Shown here piece after piece: positions 1 to 11,900 of a stretch of DNA of 64,000 bases. The stretch comes from Canna indica (lineage: Eukaryota; Streptophyta; Magnoliopsida; Zingiberales; Cannaceae): positions 84,655,501-84,719,500 of the forward strand of contig CP136890.1 in NCBI GenBank assembly GCA_034359265.1, given 5' to 3'. The translations under genes were made by a program, and so were the position numbers. The notes below the pieces were generated by a model that made no database searches, had not been told where the DNA came from, and saw nothing but the letters and a program-made list of their open reading frames with translations. Numbering within the stretch: position 1 is the stretch's first letter; each line of letters starts with the position of its first letter.

Positions 1-2312
1 CATTACGGTCACTTTGAGTTCCTTGTCATGCCCTTCGGCTTAGTCAATGCACCATCCATTTTCCAGACCCTCACGAATGACATTTTTCGCCCCATGCTTC
101 GAAAATATGTGCTCGTCTTCTTCGACGACATCCTCATTTTCAACCCTTCTTTAACTGATCATCTCATCCACCTCAATAACGTCTTCTCAACCTTAAGGCA
201 ACATCATTTATTTCTCAAGGAGTTCAAAAGCACTTTCGCTGTCTCTACTATCACATACTTGGGTCACGTCATTTCTAACAAAGGAGTCAACTCTAATACT
301 TAAAAATTCCAGCAATATCATCATGGCCCCAATTCGTCACACCCGTTGAACTGCAAAGCTTTCCTCGGTCTAGCAAGTTACTACCGAAAATTTATCAAAA
401 ATTATGGTATACTTGCTGCCCCTCTCATAGGGTTGCTCCACAAAAACAACTTCAATTGGGAGTTTGGGACGAACAAGCTACAACCGCTTTTGAACAACTC
501 AAATCCGCCCTCACCACAGCCCCTACTCTCACTCTTCTGAACTTCTCCCAACCTTTTGTAGTCGAATGCGATGCAACCACTACTGGTATAGGTGCTGTCG
601 GTCATCAAAATGGGCATCCCATCGCTTATTTCAGCCGCACATTTCCGGCCCATATGCAAGAACTCGCGGCGTTGAAGGAACTAGTAGGCCTCGTCAAGGC
701 TATCAAACATTGGACACCTTATCTTTGGGGCCGCCAATTTGTCATCCTCACTAATCATTACAACTTGAAGTATCTTCTTGAACAATGGTTGACCACTTAT
801 CCTCAACTCCATTGGGTGTCCAAGCTGTTAATGTATGACTTCCGCATTGAATACAAAGCTGACAAGTCTAATACATCGGCCGACACTCCCTCACGTAAGC
901 CTATTATTGTCGGATCCATTGCTGCTATTTCTTTTCCCCAACCACACTTCATTTTGCATCTCAAAGCCGAACTCCCGTCCTCTCCACAAATGCATCACTT
1001 ATGGAGGGATATCAAACTCATGCCACAACCATCTTTATGGACAGTTCCAGATGACCTTATCTTCTTCAAAACCAGAATTTTTATTCCAGCGACGTCTCCC
1101 CTCCGCTCCACCATCTTATCAACACTTCACGATTCCACCCATGAAGGCTACCAACATACACTCCAACGAGTACATGCAGAGTTCTTTTGGGAACAACTTT
1201 GCAACAATGTATGAGAGTACGTCCAATCATGCGTCGTATGTCAACACATCAAACAAGACAACTTACGATCGGTTGGTCTACTGCAACCGCTACCCATTCC
1301 ACAGCAAATTTGGGCAGATATATCTATGGATATCATTGAGGGCCTTCCAACATCAACCGGCAAGAATGTCATTAGTGGTGGTTGATCGGTTCTCCAAGTA
1401 TGCCCACTTCCTTGCCTGAGTCACCCCTACAATGCAACTAGTGTAGCGCGTCTTTTCTTTGACCACTTCGTCTGCTTACATGGGGTGCCGAAAATCGATC
1501 ATCTCTAATCGCGATACCAGTTTCACCAATAAGTATTGGAAGGAATTATTCACTCTATCTGGTGTACGCCTCAATTTCACCTCAACCTATCACCCTCAAT
1601 CAGATGGTCAATCTGAAGTCGTCAATCACGATGTCGAAGTCTACCTCAGATGCTTCACAAGCGACAGACCGAAGAGCTGGACCAAATGGTTGCCTTCGGT
1701 AGAGTATTGCTATAATACGACATATCACACGGCTCTTCGCACCAGCCACTTCGAAGTTATCTATGGTCGGTCACCACCACGACTCCTCTCCTACACAGTG
1801 GGGACTACCAATCTGGAGGCCGTTGATCAAGCACTACGTGATCGTGACACTCACTTACAATTCATCCGTACTCCTCTCCAACAAGCCAAACAAATTATGA
1901 AAAAGGCTTACGACCACAAACATCGTGATGTCCACTTTGACGTCAACGACTTGGTCCTCCTTAAGCTCCAACCTTATTGTCATAAATCGTTAGCTCAACG
2001 GACTTCGCAGAAGCTATCCCCACACTTTTGTGGCCCTTTTTGCATCATGCGCAAAATTGGGGCAGTGGCGTATTCGGAGGCCAAAGTCCACAATGTTTTT
2101 CATGTTTCGTTCCTAAAGAAATTTTAAGGTACAATGCCACACTGCCACCCACTTCCATTGTTGATCTCTTTTCCACTCCCTTTGCCATCTTGGCTTGCCG
2201 AACGCACAACAGTTTAGAAGAACTCTTGATTCAATGGACTAGCCTTCCTCCAGATGAAGCAACCTGGGATCATCCTCAACTATATCAAGACTTTCCACAA
2301 TTCATGCTCTGA
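1..2312 (+). pseudogene. Broken gypsy pol: RT, RNase H, integrase, chromodomain
   Basis: Frame 1 from the edge gives RT with MPFGLVNAPSIFQ and the catalytic FFDDILIF (about 28-150), then a TAA at 301. The next frame gives the RT thumb and connection (FLGLASYYRKFI, about 360-400). RNase H follows at 456-900 with ECDATTTGIGAV. The integrase zinc-binding part is near 1130-1260 (H and C residues, CVVCQHIKQ after a stop) and the integrase core at 1459-2127 (TYHPQSDGQSE). A chromodomain-like end at about 2200-2312 reads LIQWTSLPPDEATWD. At least four frame changes or stops interrupt it, so no intact polyprotein is made. Confidence 0.88.
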
Positions 2313-2491
2313 TACCAACTTGTCAAGTACCTTGCTATAGGCACGACCGCACGAGTTCGAGGTCGAGAAGAGTTTGAAGGCTTCACAATGGAATTTGTTG
2401 CAGCAGAGTGTGTTTGCTGCTGGAAATTCGCTAGACTCTCCAGACCCAAATGGTTTAGAGGCGGAAGAGAGTTGGATGAGAAGACCACAAG

Positions 2492-2935
2492 TAGGGTTGG
2501 AAACAGGCCTATAGTAAAAAATTGGCCTGAGCCTGGCCTCGGGCATGTTATAGGCTATTTTTTCGGCTTGAGCCTGGCCTGGCTTGTGGCATGTTTATAA
2601 AGTAAAACATGTTTATAAAACCTACTTCTAAATTCCAATACAAACACGATAACAACAAATTTAAACATAACAATAATAGTTGTTGTTTTATTAAATTAAA
2701 ATATATATTTTATTATATATAATGTAAATATATAATAAACTAATAATATTATATATTTATTATATATTATATATACTACCTTAACAGGCCCAGGTCGGCC
2801 TATCAGGTTCAATAGGCCTTATAGTGAGCCTAGGCCTGACCTGATAAGGAAAACATGCCTAGAAATAAGCCTGGGCTTGGGATTTTTTTTAAAGAGGCTA
2901 TGCCACAGGCCCCTGACAGGCCGCCTTGCCCTCTA
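2492..2935. mobile_element. Non-autonomous hAT element (444 bp)
   Basis: The ends are imperfect inverted repeats: TAGGGTTGGAAACAGGCC on the left and, read in reverse complement, TAGAGGGCAAGGCGGCCT on the right. They are flanked by 8-bp near-identical duplications, ACCACAAG (2484-2491) and ACCACGAG (2936-2943). Both ends are rich in GGCCTG/CAGGCC and the middle is AT-rich with no coding. The terminal pattern (TAGRGNTGGNAAC) resembles the larger hAT at 60302-63559. It lies in the probable gypsy 3' LTR and so is younger than that insertion. Confidence 0.75.
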
Positions 2936-3052
2936 ACCACGAGGGAGAGAGAGAGAGACAGAGGGAGAGGAAGATGAAGATGCAGAGTAGAGAACATTGC
3001 AATTGAGAACTGCTGCGTTCATTCTCCTTCATTCTTTCCCATATAAAGATTA

Positions 3053-3347
3053 CAGATTGTGTCCATAATTACCAACTTTAATTCTCACTAACAGTTACAT
3101 CAATTTATTTAATGTCAGTTATGAGTAGTCTTCAATTCTCACTCTTAATTCTTAAATTATCTTCATTTTGTATGAGTGCTACTTTTATTATTCTACATGC
3201 GGTGTTCATACTTGACTGTCCATCTCCCTCCCTCATATGTGTCCTGCAAGTTGGATGGCTGCCACATCGATGCTAAGGTGGCTGACAAGTGGGCGTAACA
3301 TGTTCTAGGTCGCAGAGTTGAATGAGGTCGCTTTGTTGAGTGCTACA
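3053..3347. other. No gene seen (probable upstream FAAH intron)
   Basis: Unique-looking AT-rich DNA between the end of the gypsy LTR and the first MITE. No coding similarity, exon or repeat was recognised. Confidence 0.4.
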
Positions 3348-3861
3348 CTAGGTATTGAATTTCGTAACGTACCGGGCGTTACGCCCGGTAAGGGCGGTAC
3401 ATACTGCAATTTTAACTTTCCAATATTCGGTACACATGCTACGATTAGTACCAGGTGTACTTGCAAATACTGGGCATACCGACCGCCCTTACCGGGCGTA
3501 CCGACCGCCCTTACCGGGCGTACCGACCTTACCGGGTATCTCGGTTAATACCACCCGGTATGGGCGGTATTTATCAGCGCGGTATTTGATAAATACCACC
3601 CAGTTTCATAACTTTTTTGACAGCATAGCTGTCAAAAAAATGACAGCACAATGCTGTTTTTGACAGCACTGTGTTGTCATAACAGTGCAACAACACTGTT
3701 AAAACAGCAGAACAAAAAATAAAATAATAAAATATTTTTTTTTTCACTCAGTATGAGGTTTTTGTACCGGCCCGTACCGTGTGTCGGTACGGTACATTAC
3801 ATGTACATACCGGTACCGCCAATGACCGAGATCGGTACTGGTACCGGTATTTTAAACCATT
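3348..3861. mobile_element. Diverged hAT MITE of the GGTACCGG family
   Basis: It has the family's composition: GTACCGGGCG and GGTAAGGGCGG blocks at the left, a poly-T stretch near 3730, then GTACGGTAC and GGTACCGGTATTTTAAACCA at the right. The right end matches the family terminus (reverse complement of CATGGTTTAAAATACC). The left end is eroded (CTAGGTATTGAATTTCG) and no target duplication was found. The interior carries a private run of TGACAGCA/TGCTGTCA inverted repeats near 3618-3700. Confidence 0.6.
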
Positions 3862-4615
3862 CTTGATAGAATGGGTGGCGATGCCGTAGCAATCGGCTTT
3901 CTCTTGAAATCGAAAGGAAAGCAAATACAAATATGTAGTTTGTAGAACTCATTTTCCGATCTATCTAAAAAGAGTCACAAGTCACGTACCCTTTAGATTC
4001 AGTGGCGGGAGATCCCACAATGATCATGCGGTTATCCTTCTTTTCCTTGGCCTCAAAGTACTTGATTAATTTATGTTAATTCCATATATAGGCTTCACTC
4101 ATTTCCCTAATTCTTCTCTTCCCTATTAAGTGTGTTAAGAATATTGTTGAGTGTGTTCCAAAGTTCTTCGTCGATATTAGACATAAATTTTAATGAATCT
4201 TATAACTAGGATGCTGCTCTTAATTGCAAACCGAAAGGGTAGGAGGAAATTTTTAATGCCTTGTATTTATCATGTCTGTTCCCTAAAAGTCCCTTTGACA
4301 AATTTCCTATATTATTTTTTATTTTTAAGAAGATTGATTTTATTGCATATTTATTTGACTTGCCAACTGAGAAGTTTGGGGAAATCACTCGCATGATTTG
4401 GTAGCCCCCATACTATCAATATATAATCATTCATTTTTGCATATAAGTACATAGGAAAATGATATATACAATTAGGTCCTTAACACTCCCTCAAGTTGGA
4501 GCAAATATGTCATGTAAGCTGAACTTGTTACAAATATAAAATATTCTAGGATCTCTTAAAGATTTAGTTAGTATATCAACCAACAGTTCATTTGAACTTA
4601 CAAATGATATGACTC

Positions 4616-4810
<195 letters not shown>

Positions 4811-6034
4811 TGCAAAGCAGCTTGATTATCACAAAACAATTTCATTGGTTCTTTATGGATGATTCCGAGTTCTCCCATTAACTGCTTTAGCCAGATCAAT
4901 TCACAAGTCACTAGAGCCATTGCCCTGTATTCTGCCTCGACACTAGATCTAGCCATCACAGTTTGTTTGTCGCCAAGCATCACACAATATCCTGAAGTAG
5001 ATTGACAATCAGTTGGTGAACCTCCCCTATCCACATCAGAATAGGTGAACCCTGTCACAGTATAAGAGTCCTTTTCATGGAGCTTTCTTGAGATAACGAA
5101 GGACCCTCAATGCAGCTTCCCAATGTCTCTCAGAGGGTGACTCAAGGATTTGGCTGAGTACACTAAGAATGAAAGAGATATCAGGTCTCGTGACTTTAAG
5201 ATAGTTTAGCTTGCCTAATCTACGATATGGACCCGGATCAGCCAAGGATTCACCATGCTTTGCTAATAACTTTATATTTGGCTCCATAGGAGTGTCTACT
5301 GGTTGAGCTCCCAACATACGTGCCTCCTGTAGCATATCAAATACATACTTCCTTTGAGAAATATAGATTGCTCCCCCGACCGAGCTACTTCAATACCAAG
5401 GAAGTATTTGAAATCACCCAAGTCCTTGGTCTGAAATTGACGATGTAAATAAGACTTTAATTTTTGTATCTCCAGTTATAAATTTATAATAATGTCATCT
5501 ACATAAACAATGAGGAGCACTCGCTTTCAGCAGGAGAGGTGCAAAAGAAGACTAAATGATCGGAGGTGCATCTCATCATATCAAACTGAGTGATAGCGGA
5601 GCTAAACTTGCTAAACCAGGCACGTGGAGACTGCTTCAGATCATAAAGAGACTTCTTTAGTTTGCATACTACGGTGGACTTCCCCTGAGCAACAAATCCA
5701 GAAGGTTGCCCCATATACACCTCATCAAGATCACCATGTAAAAATGCATTTTTGATGTCAAGTTGACGAAGTTGCCAACCAGAAATTGCTGCTAGTGTGA
5801 GAAAGAGACGAACAGAGGCAATCTAGATTGCCAATTGGAGAGAATGTATCCAAATAATCCATTCCATATTGCTATTTATATCCCTTGGCTACCAAACGAG
5901 CCTTGAGCCTATCAATAGATCCATCAGGAGCTGTTTTAATATTAAACACCCACTTCCATCCTACAGTGGATTTCCTCAAGGGAAGAGGAACAAGCTCCCA
6001 TGTGCTATTAGTATGGTAATGCAGTCATCTCATC

Positions 6035-6776
6035 CAAGGTTTAAAATACCGATACCGGTCATCATCTCGGTGGATGACCGGTATCACGGTACGGTCCGGT
6101 ACGGAAATTGCATACCGGTCCCTTTTTTTTTAATTTTTTTAATTTTAATTTTGCTGTTAAAAATAACTCCAATAATACATCATTGATCAAGAAATACTTA
6201 AAATTAATATTCAAATGTCAAATACATGAATGCAATGTTTAAATAGCCGTTGGGTACTGTTTTGATATTGTATTAGGGTTTTTCATAGATACAAGAGAAT
6301 CATTACATTGAAGTTTATATAGTCGTGTATATCCCCAAGATATGTACGAGTACGACGGACTAAGATCAACACCGTATGTTGGGATGTGTAGCGACTGATT
6401 TGCCCTAAGCGTCTTATGTTGCGCTACGCAGAGTTTTCGGCGGAGCCCCCGAAGATTTTTTGGGCCCTTTGGGTTGTGGGCCTGTGTCAGCCTATATAAA
6501 TTCTAATGTAATGATTCTCTTATATCTATGAAAAACCCTAATACAGTATCGAACAATACCCAACGGCTCTTTTTAAGAGCTGTTGGATCATACCGGGCGG
6601 TATCGCCCGGTATGACAGCAAATACCGCCCGGTATTTCATAAATACCGGGCATATCGGGCGGTATTTACCGAGATACCCGGTATTTACCCATACCAGGTA
6701 TCTCGTATACCGGTTTTTTCAAAAACTGGTATATACCGAGCTTATCGCCCGGTACGGTACGAGATTTAAAACCATG
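6035..6776. mobile_element. hAT derivative of the GGTACCGG family (742 bp) with fold-back core
   Basis: The ends are CAAGGTTTAAAATACCG and, in reverse complement, CATGGTTTTAAATCTCG, flanked by the 8-bp duplication ATCTCATC (6027-6034, 6777-6784). The related copia copy at 16311-16318 holds a single GATGAGAT at the same site and so is an unoccupied site. The first ~200 bp match the end of the transposase-bearing copy at 22771 (AAAATAACTCCAATAA, then CAAATACATGAATGCAATG). The core is a hairpin: 6241-6312 pairs with 6498-6572 (TTAGGGTTTTTCATAGATA arms). Confidence 0.92.
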
Positions 6777-7380
6777 ATCTCATCAACCATGGCCTGGTGC
6801 CACCCCGGATCAGATAAGGTACCTGAAACAGTATGAGGGATAGAAACAATGGAAAGAGAAGTGATAAAAACAGAGTACATGTGGGATAAAGTATCTTAAG
6901 ACACAATGAGAGATAGGATGAGAAGTAGAACACTTACGAACACCTTTCCTCGAGGCAATGGGAAGATCAAGGTTAGATGGTGTCGAAGGATCTGAGACTG
7001 GCAAGGCAGCTGTGGGGGCAACGGAGTCAGGCGAGGAAGCTGGCGATGTCTCGGCAAGAACACGTCGAGGAGAGAACTTGGCGGGTTCCCGTCGGGGTGG
7101 CTGCGAGTCATCCGAGAAGATATGTCATCAAGAGTGGATAATGGAACCGGAATAGGAAGGACCTCAACAACGGACTCAGGTGTAGTGGACCGATGCGAAT
7201 AGGATGGTGTGGTCTCAAAGAGGGTAACATCTGCTGAGACAAAAGCACGACCCAACTCGGGTGAGTAGCAACAGTACCCTTTTTGAAGGCGAGAGTAACC
7301 AAGGAAGACATATTTAATAGACTTTGGATTTAATTTATCCTTCCCGGAGAAAGATGGACAAAACACGTACAACAAAATTC

Positions 7381-8466
7381 ATTTCTAATCCCATTTCAAA
7401 ATAGAGCATTTGCAATCTTAGTGGGAGGCTCTGGAACTTCCTGGTTGTTGATTGTTTTATATGAAAATTGCACTTCTATCATACTTGTTGGAAGGGTCAA
7501 CTTGGATGATGGATGACCCGCTACACTGTCCTCAAACATGTTAAGAGTCGATTTTTTTTTTGAGTGGAGAATAATGCAATTAACAACTCAAAATAGGAAA
7601 TATCTCAAATTTCCATTTATTAGGCATTAGAAGGCCTTAATTTAGGCCATAATTTTAGGGTAACTAATGTTGCTTTCTTCAATTTGATTTGATGTTTCCT
7701 TTATTTTAATTCCTATTGCCAGTAGTGCTAGGAATTGAAGGCTATTTGTAGCCCTTGGGAATTAGAGAATAGTTTTGCTATGAATTGAATTATTGTTATC
7801 TCTTTGTTATAGTCAATTGGGTGACCAACCTATACATTTAAATTTAATAGCTTTACGCTTTCAGAAAAGAGACCAATCTATATATTTATATTCTTAACAC
7901 TCCTCATTGTGTGTCCAAGCCAAACACATTGATTGACTTAATTTAAATGAGATTTTTTTTCTAAATACCTGTGTTGGTAGGATTCCAACTCAAGACCTTT
8001 TCCTTTGATGCCATGTTATATTTGAATGGGTAACCCACTTTCTCAAAAGCTCAAGTTGTTAGAAAAGAGACTAATATATATATTTATATTCATAACACTT
8101 CTCTTCACTCTCAATTCTCCCTCTTCTCTCCTCTATTCTCTCAATTTTTCCCTTTCTCTCTCTTCTAGGATTGGTGCTACATCAGGGTCTTTGACTCCAA
8201 TCAGCTGATACAGTACATAATCTACTAAACCACCAGAGGTCCGGAATCAATAAAAGAAAACAAAAAAGAAGGGAAGAGAAACCATTACCCTTTGGGTTAA
8301 ATTGTTTATAGACTATAGAGGAGATGCATGCAAATATATTATATTTGATGTAAACAGTGTTTTACACATAAAAAGCAGATTTAGTAAATATACTGATCGG
8401 TTCACTGGTGGACCAATATCGTACCTTCTGCTGCTTGGTATGTGGCACTGTGGCAGTACTTCAAAT
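7381..8466. other. No gene seen; a segment repeated about 200 bp apart
   Basis: AT-rich sequence beyond the copia. Two related segments about 200 bp apart (7840-7905 and 8045-8103) share AGAAAAGAGACYAAT, TATATATTTATATTC and AACACTYCTC, as in an old retroelement fragment. No protein similarity was recognised. Confidence 0.35.
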
Positions 8467-8698
8467 CAAGGTTTCAAAAATCGTACCGTATCAGGTGGTA
8501 CCCGATACGTATCGATTTTTGACATTTACCGTACTAGGTACGAGTAAATACCGGGTGGTACCGCCCGGTATGGCAGCTACTGTGCCTTGCTAGCATAGTT
8601 ACCGCCGGTACCATTTTCGGTACCGTACCGTACCGTGTGTTGGTATTGGTACCGGTCAAACACCGGTACTGGTACCGAAATCGAGATTTTGAACCTTG
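8467..8698. mobile_element. hAT MITE of the GGTACCGG family (232 bp)
   Basis: The inverted ends are CAAGGTTTCAAAAATCG and CAAGGTTCAAAATCTCG (right end in reverse complement). An exact 8-bp target duplication CTTCAAAT flanks them at 8459-8466 and 8699-8706. The interior is GGTACCGG/GGTACGAG-rich with no coding. It ends 216 bp before FAAH exon A, the closest insertion to an exon start in this family here. Confidence 0.93.
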
Positions 8699-8914
8699 CT
8701 TCAAATACTTCTTGGTACTAGGAGCTCGTTCCCAATTAAGAGTGTAAGGTATTGTTCCATATACAGCAGTATGAACACTACTTTTGGTCCAATAAAGGAT
8801 CCGTAGAAAACTTCCTATATACATATACACATTTATTATAATCTTGCTTTTGTTAACCATAGGTTAACATCCTGTTCAAACTGTTTATTTTGACTCTCAT
8901 ATACATTCTTTTAG

Positions 8915-8966
8915 ATATGCGGCTATGGCAGGACCCTCTCAAGCTGATAGAATCAATCTAAGCCCG
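8915..8966 (+). CDS. FAAH: FAAH exon A
   Basis: TTTTAG acceptor, GTAAAC donor. It encodes [17 protein letters not shown], the segment after the amidase core. The first base completes a codon from an upstream exon not seen here. Confidence 0.85.
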
Positions 8967-11900
8967 GTAAACATTTATTCTTCTTCATCTTACACAATGC
9001 TAATCATAACTCGACTGGTTGCTATGCATACAATCAATAATTAATGTGGAAATTACGCGAGTGATATTCTTTTATCAAAATTGGGACATTCATGGTACAG
9101 TTTTGGTTATATAAGATGAAATTCATCTTATGATATTGCAAGAATTGATGACTAATATTCTGTAAAGTCAACCTAGAATTTTCATGATTTGTTGATGAGC
9201 TAATTCTAGGCTAGCAATTGTTATTGGAATGAATTATTTCATTTAATTGTGATAAATACATTAAGAATATTGAGATCCAAAGTTAGTCCAATCTGTTAAA
9301 CACACCTAAGCTTGTATGTTAAGAGAGATTTCCTCATATGGTGACTGGTGAGATCATGTGCTACTGAGTTACTGACTCACTATTGGTGAAGTATATCATG
9401 ATGGTTAAGCGACATATGACACTATGAAATATCACATCTCATATTGACAGATCAACACTTGTGACAAATTCTGTTGTATAAAGGCATCCCAATTCTTGGT
9501 TGGAATTGGTATGTTGGTTTGACATAGTAGGCAATTGGTGTTAACTATTATGTGTAGTAAAAACTTCAGTTCTTTAGGTTGTCATGCAATCTCTTGGTGC
9601 TTGTTCATTACATGAGTATATAGATGTACTCGGAGGAGTAAAAGTTAGGTTATATGTGTCTTTTGATGAATTGGTTCATGGAGTTGTGTACCACTAATAG
9701 TTGGGTGGTACTGGGCCAAACTAAGGATATGAACTAGCGGATTTTCCCAGTACTGGACTGAACTGGTGTAGTCTATCTTTGCAGATAATGTGAAAGAGAC
9801 TGCATCAAAAAGAAAGCAGACGGTAATGCTTGCATCACATTAAATAAGCGAGTTATCTTTGTCAGATCTGCATTAATAATGCAGCCGAATGCACACAATG
9901 CAAGGGGAGCATGATAGTTTGTTTCCTATGATTCCAGTCACATTTAGGAGAGGGTGAGTTCTTATCATGTCAGATCTGCTGAATCTGGCTCAATGCACAC
10001 AACACAGAAAGTTACATAGAGGTTAGGGATTTTTTTGGATTAAGGGATTGGATTGTGAAGGGAGTAAAACCGAAAGAAAGAGAAAACCAGAGGGGTAAGG
10101 AGATAAAAACCCAATCTGCAAGAAAATTAAAGTAGCAAGAAAATTACAAGAATGCAAATTTATGCACATATTGAACTAAGGAGGATTAGATGATGAAACA
10201 AGTTGGCTTTATTAGCTCAAAGTAGCCTCCAAATTGACTCTAGAGATGCCTAGTTTGTTCTTGCTTGTTGATATGCTGATTCCGTGGTGGTTTAAGGTCT
10301 CAGGAGGCTTTGAAGATGTTGAGACAGGTCACAGCAGTATGTTTTCTTTAGGCTTGTAGATGTGAAGGGTTGGATAGAAAAGTCTTGGAATTACTCCAAG
10401 TCATTGGAACTCAAGTCAAGGACAAAATCAGCAGTAACTTAATATATGGACCATGGTTTAAAATACTGGTACTCGTACCGATCTCGGTCAGTGATCGGTA
10501 CCGGTATGTACCGGTACCGTACCGTACCGACATATGGTACGGCCCAGTATGAAAAAGACATATTGGCCAGTGAACAATTTTTTTTTTTTTTTTTTTTGCT
10601 GTTAAAAATAATTCCAATAACATATAATTGTTTGGAATCTTTATAAAGACCCCAAACAGCCTTAAATCCGGCCCCAAATGGTTATATAGCCGTTTGGGGT
10701 GCTATCGGGTACTGTAGCAACGGCTCTTAAAAAGAGACGTTGCATCATACCGGGTGATACCGCCCGGTATGGGCGGTATATGATAAATACCGCCCATACA
10801 GGGCGGTATTAACCAAGATACCCGGTATCGCCCAATACCGGGTATCTCGTATACCGTTTTTTTGAAAAATCGGTAAATACCGGATTGCCGGCCGTACCGG
10901 GCGGTACGGTATGGTATTTTAAACCATGATATGGACAAAGAAATTTTTATTCGTAGGTCCGATGTCACTTCTTATAGAGACAAGCCTTATGAAGCAAAAT
11001 AAAAAAAACATTGCAGTAGACAAAAGTCTAAATCACTTGATTCATGGATCTTTCTTATAAGAGATTTGATGACTGGTACTTTCATTTTTCAATGTGTGAC
11101 ACCATCTTTCCCTTTTGTGTTTCCAAATTATGGGTGAGATTTTCTATTTTAGAGTGTGATACCAATCTTTTGATATCCTCACATTTTTGTGCATTCAATC
11201 ATGAGTACAACTTTCTTTAGTCTTTACTAAAGGTAAATATGATATTGGAATTTTTTCTTCGATCATGGCTCCAGATCTCTTGATTTTTCCATTTCAGTCA
11301 AAATGGGTTCACATTTAGAAGCTTCCTTAATATTATTTTTTGCATTGTAAAACTTCCTGATTCTTCTTCCTAGGCATTATGAGTTAGTTGTGCTAAAAAA
11401 ATGTTGCAATGTGGCAACTTATGACAATGATTAATGCGGTCAGTCCAGCTCAAATCTAAGTTCGTTAACAATCCAAAGGAATTTTCTTCAAGATATCTTC
11501 TCTCTACGCATTTGTAGACATGAATATTTTTTGATATCTATCGCTATAGTAAGTACTAATTTGTTCCTCGAGTGCAATAACATTTGGAAGAAACATGTGA
11601 GAAGTGACAATTATCTATGTTAATAATAATATAAAATTGAACAAAAACCATGAAGTTCTTCCAACAATCAATTTTATGGTGTCGGAAATGAGTAAGGCGC
11701 CATGCATAATTTAAAATGAATTTGTAGTATTTTGACATAATTTATGATGAGTTCTAAAACATAGACACTTAGAGTTGAAATGTAAAAAGAGATAAATATA
11801 TTGCTGCATTGTTAATGGTTTAGTTAGAGGGTGGCTTTCGTGTAACGGTAAAGTTACCGACTTGTGACCTGGAGGTCATGGGTTTGAGCCACAAAAATAG

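Larger units (their letters stand above)
1..3052 (+). mobile_element. Ty3/gypsy chromovirus, 3' part, with probable 3' LTR
   Basis: The element enters from the left edge inside reverse transcriptase and runs through RNase H, integrase and a chromodomain-like tail, which is the gypsy order. After the coding end at 2312, a probable 3' LTR starts with TGTCAAGTACC at 2321. Its end is uncertain; it is placed near 3052 because the sequence there looks like promoter/R-region (CATATAAAG). The 5' LTR is outside the window, so LTR limits and age cannot be checked. A 444-bp hAT derivative splits the LTR at 2492-2935. The element is probably in an upstream FAAH intron, because FAAH exons resume on the same strand at 8915. 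Confidence 0.8.

Noticed and set aside
2307..2320. GCTCTGATACCA after the gypsy coding end as a primer site of a second, reverse element
   Set aside because: It matches the complement of a primer site, but no LTR pair or - strand element could be found around it, so it was left uncalled.
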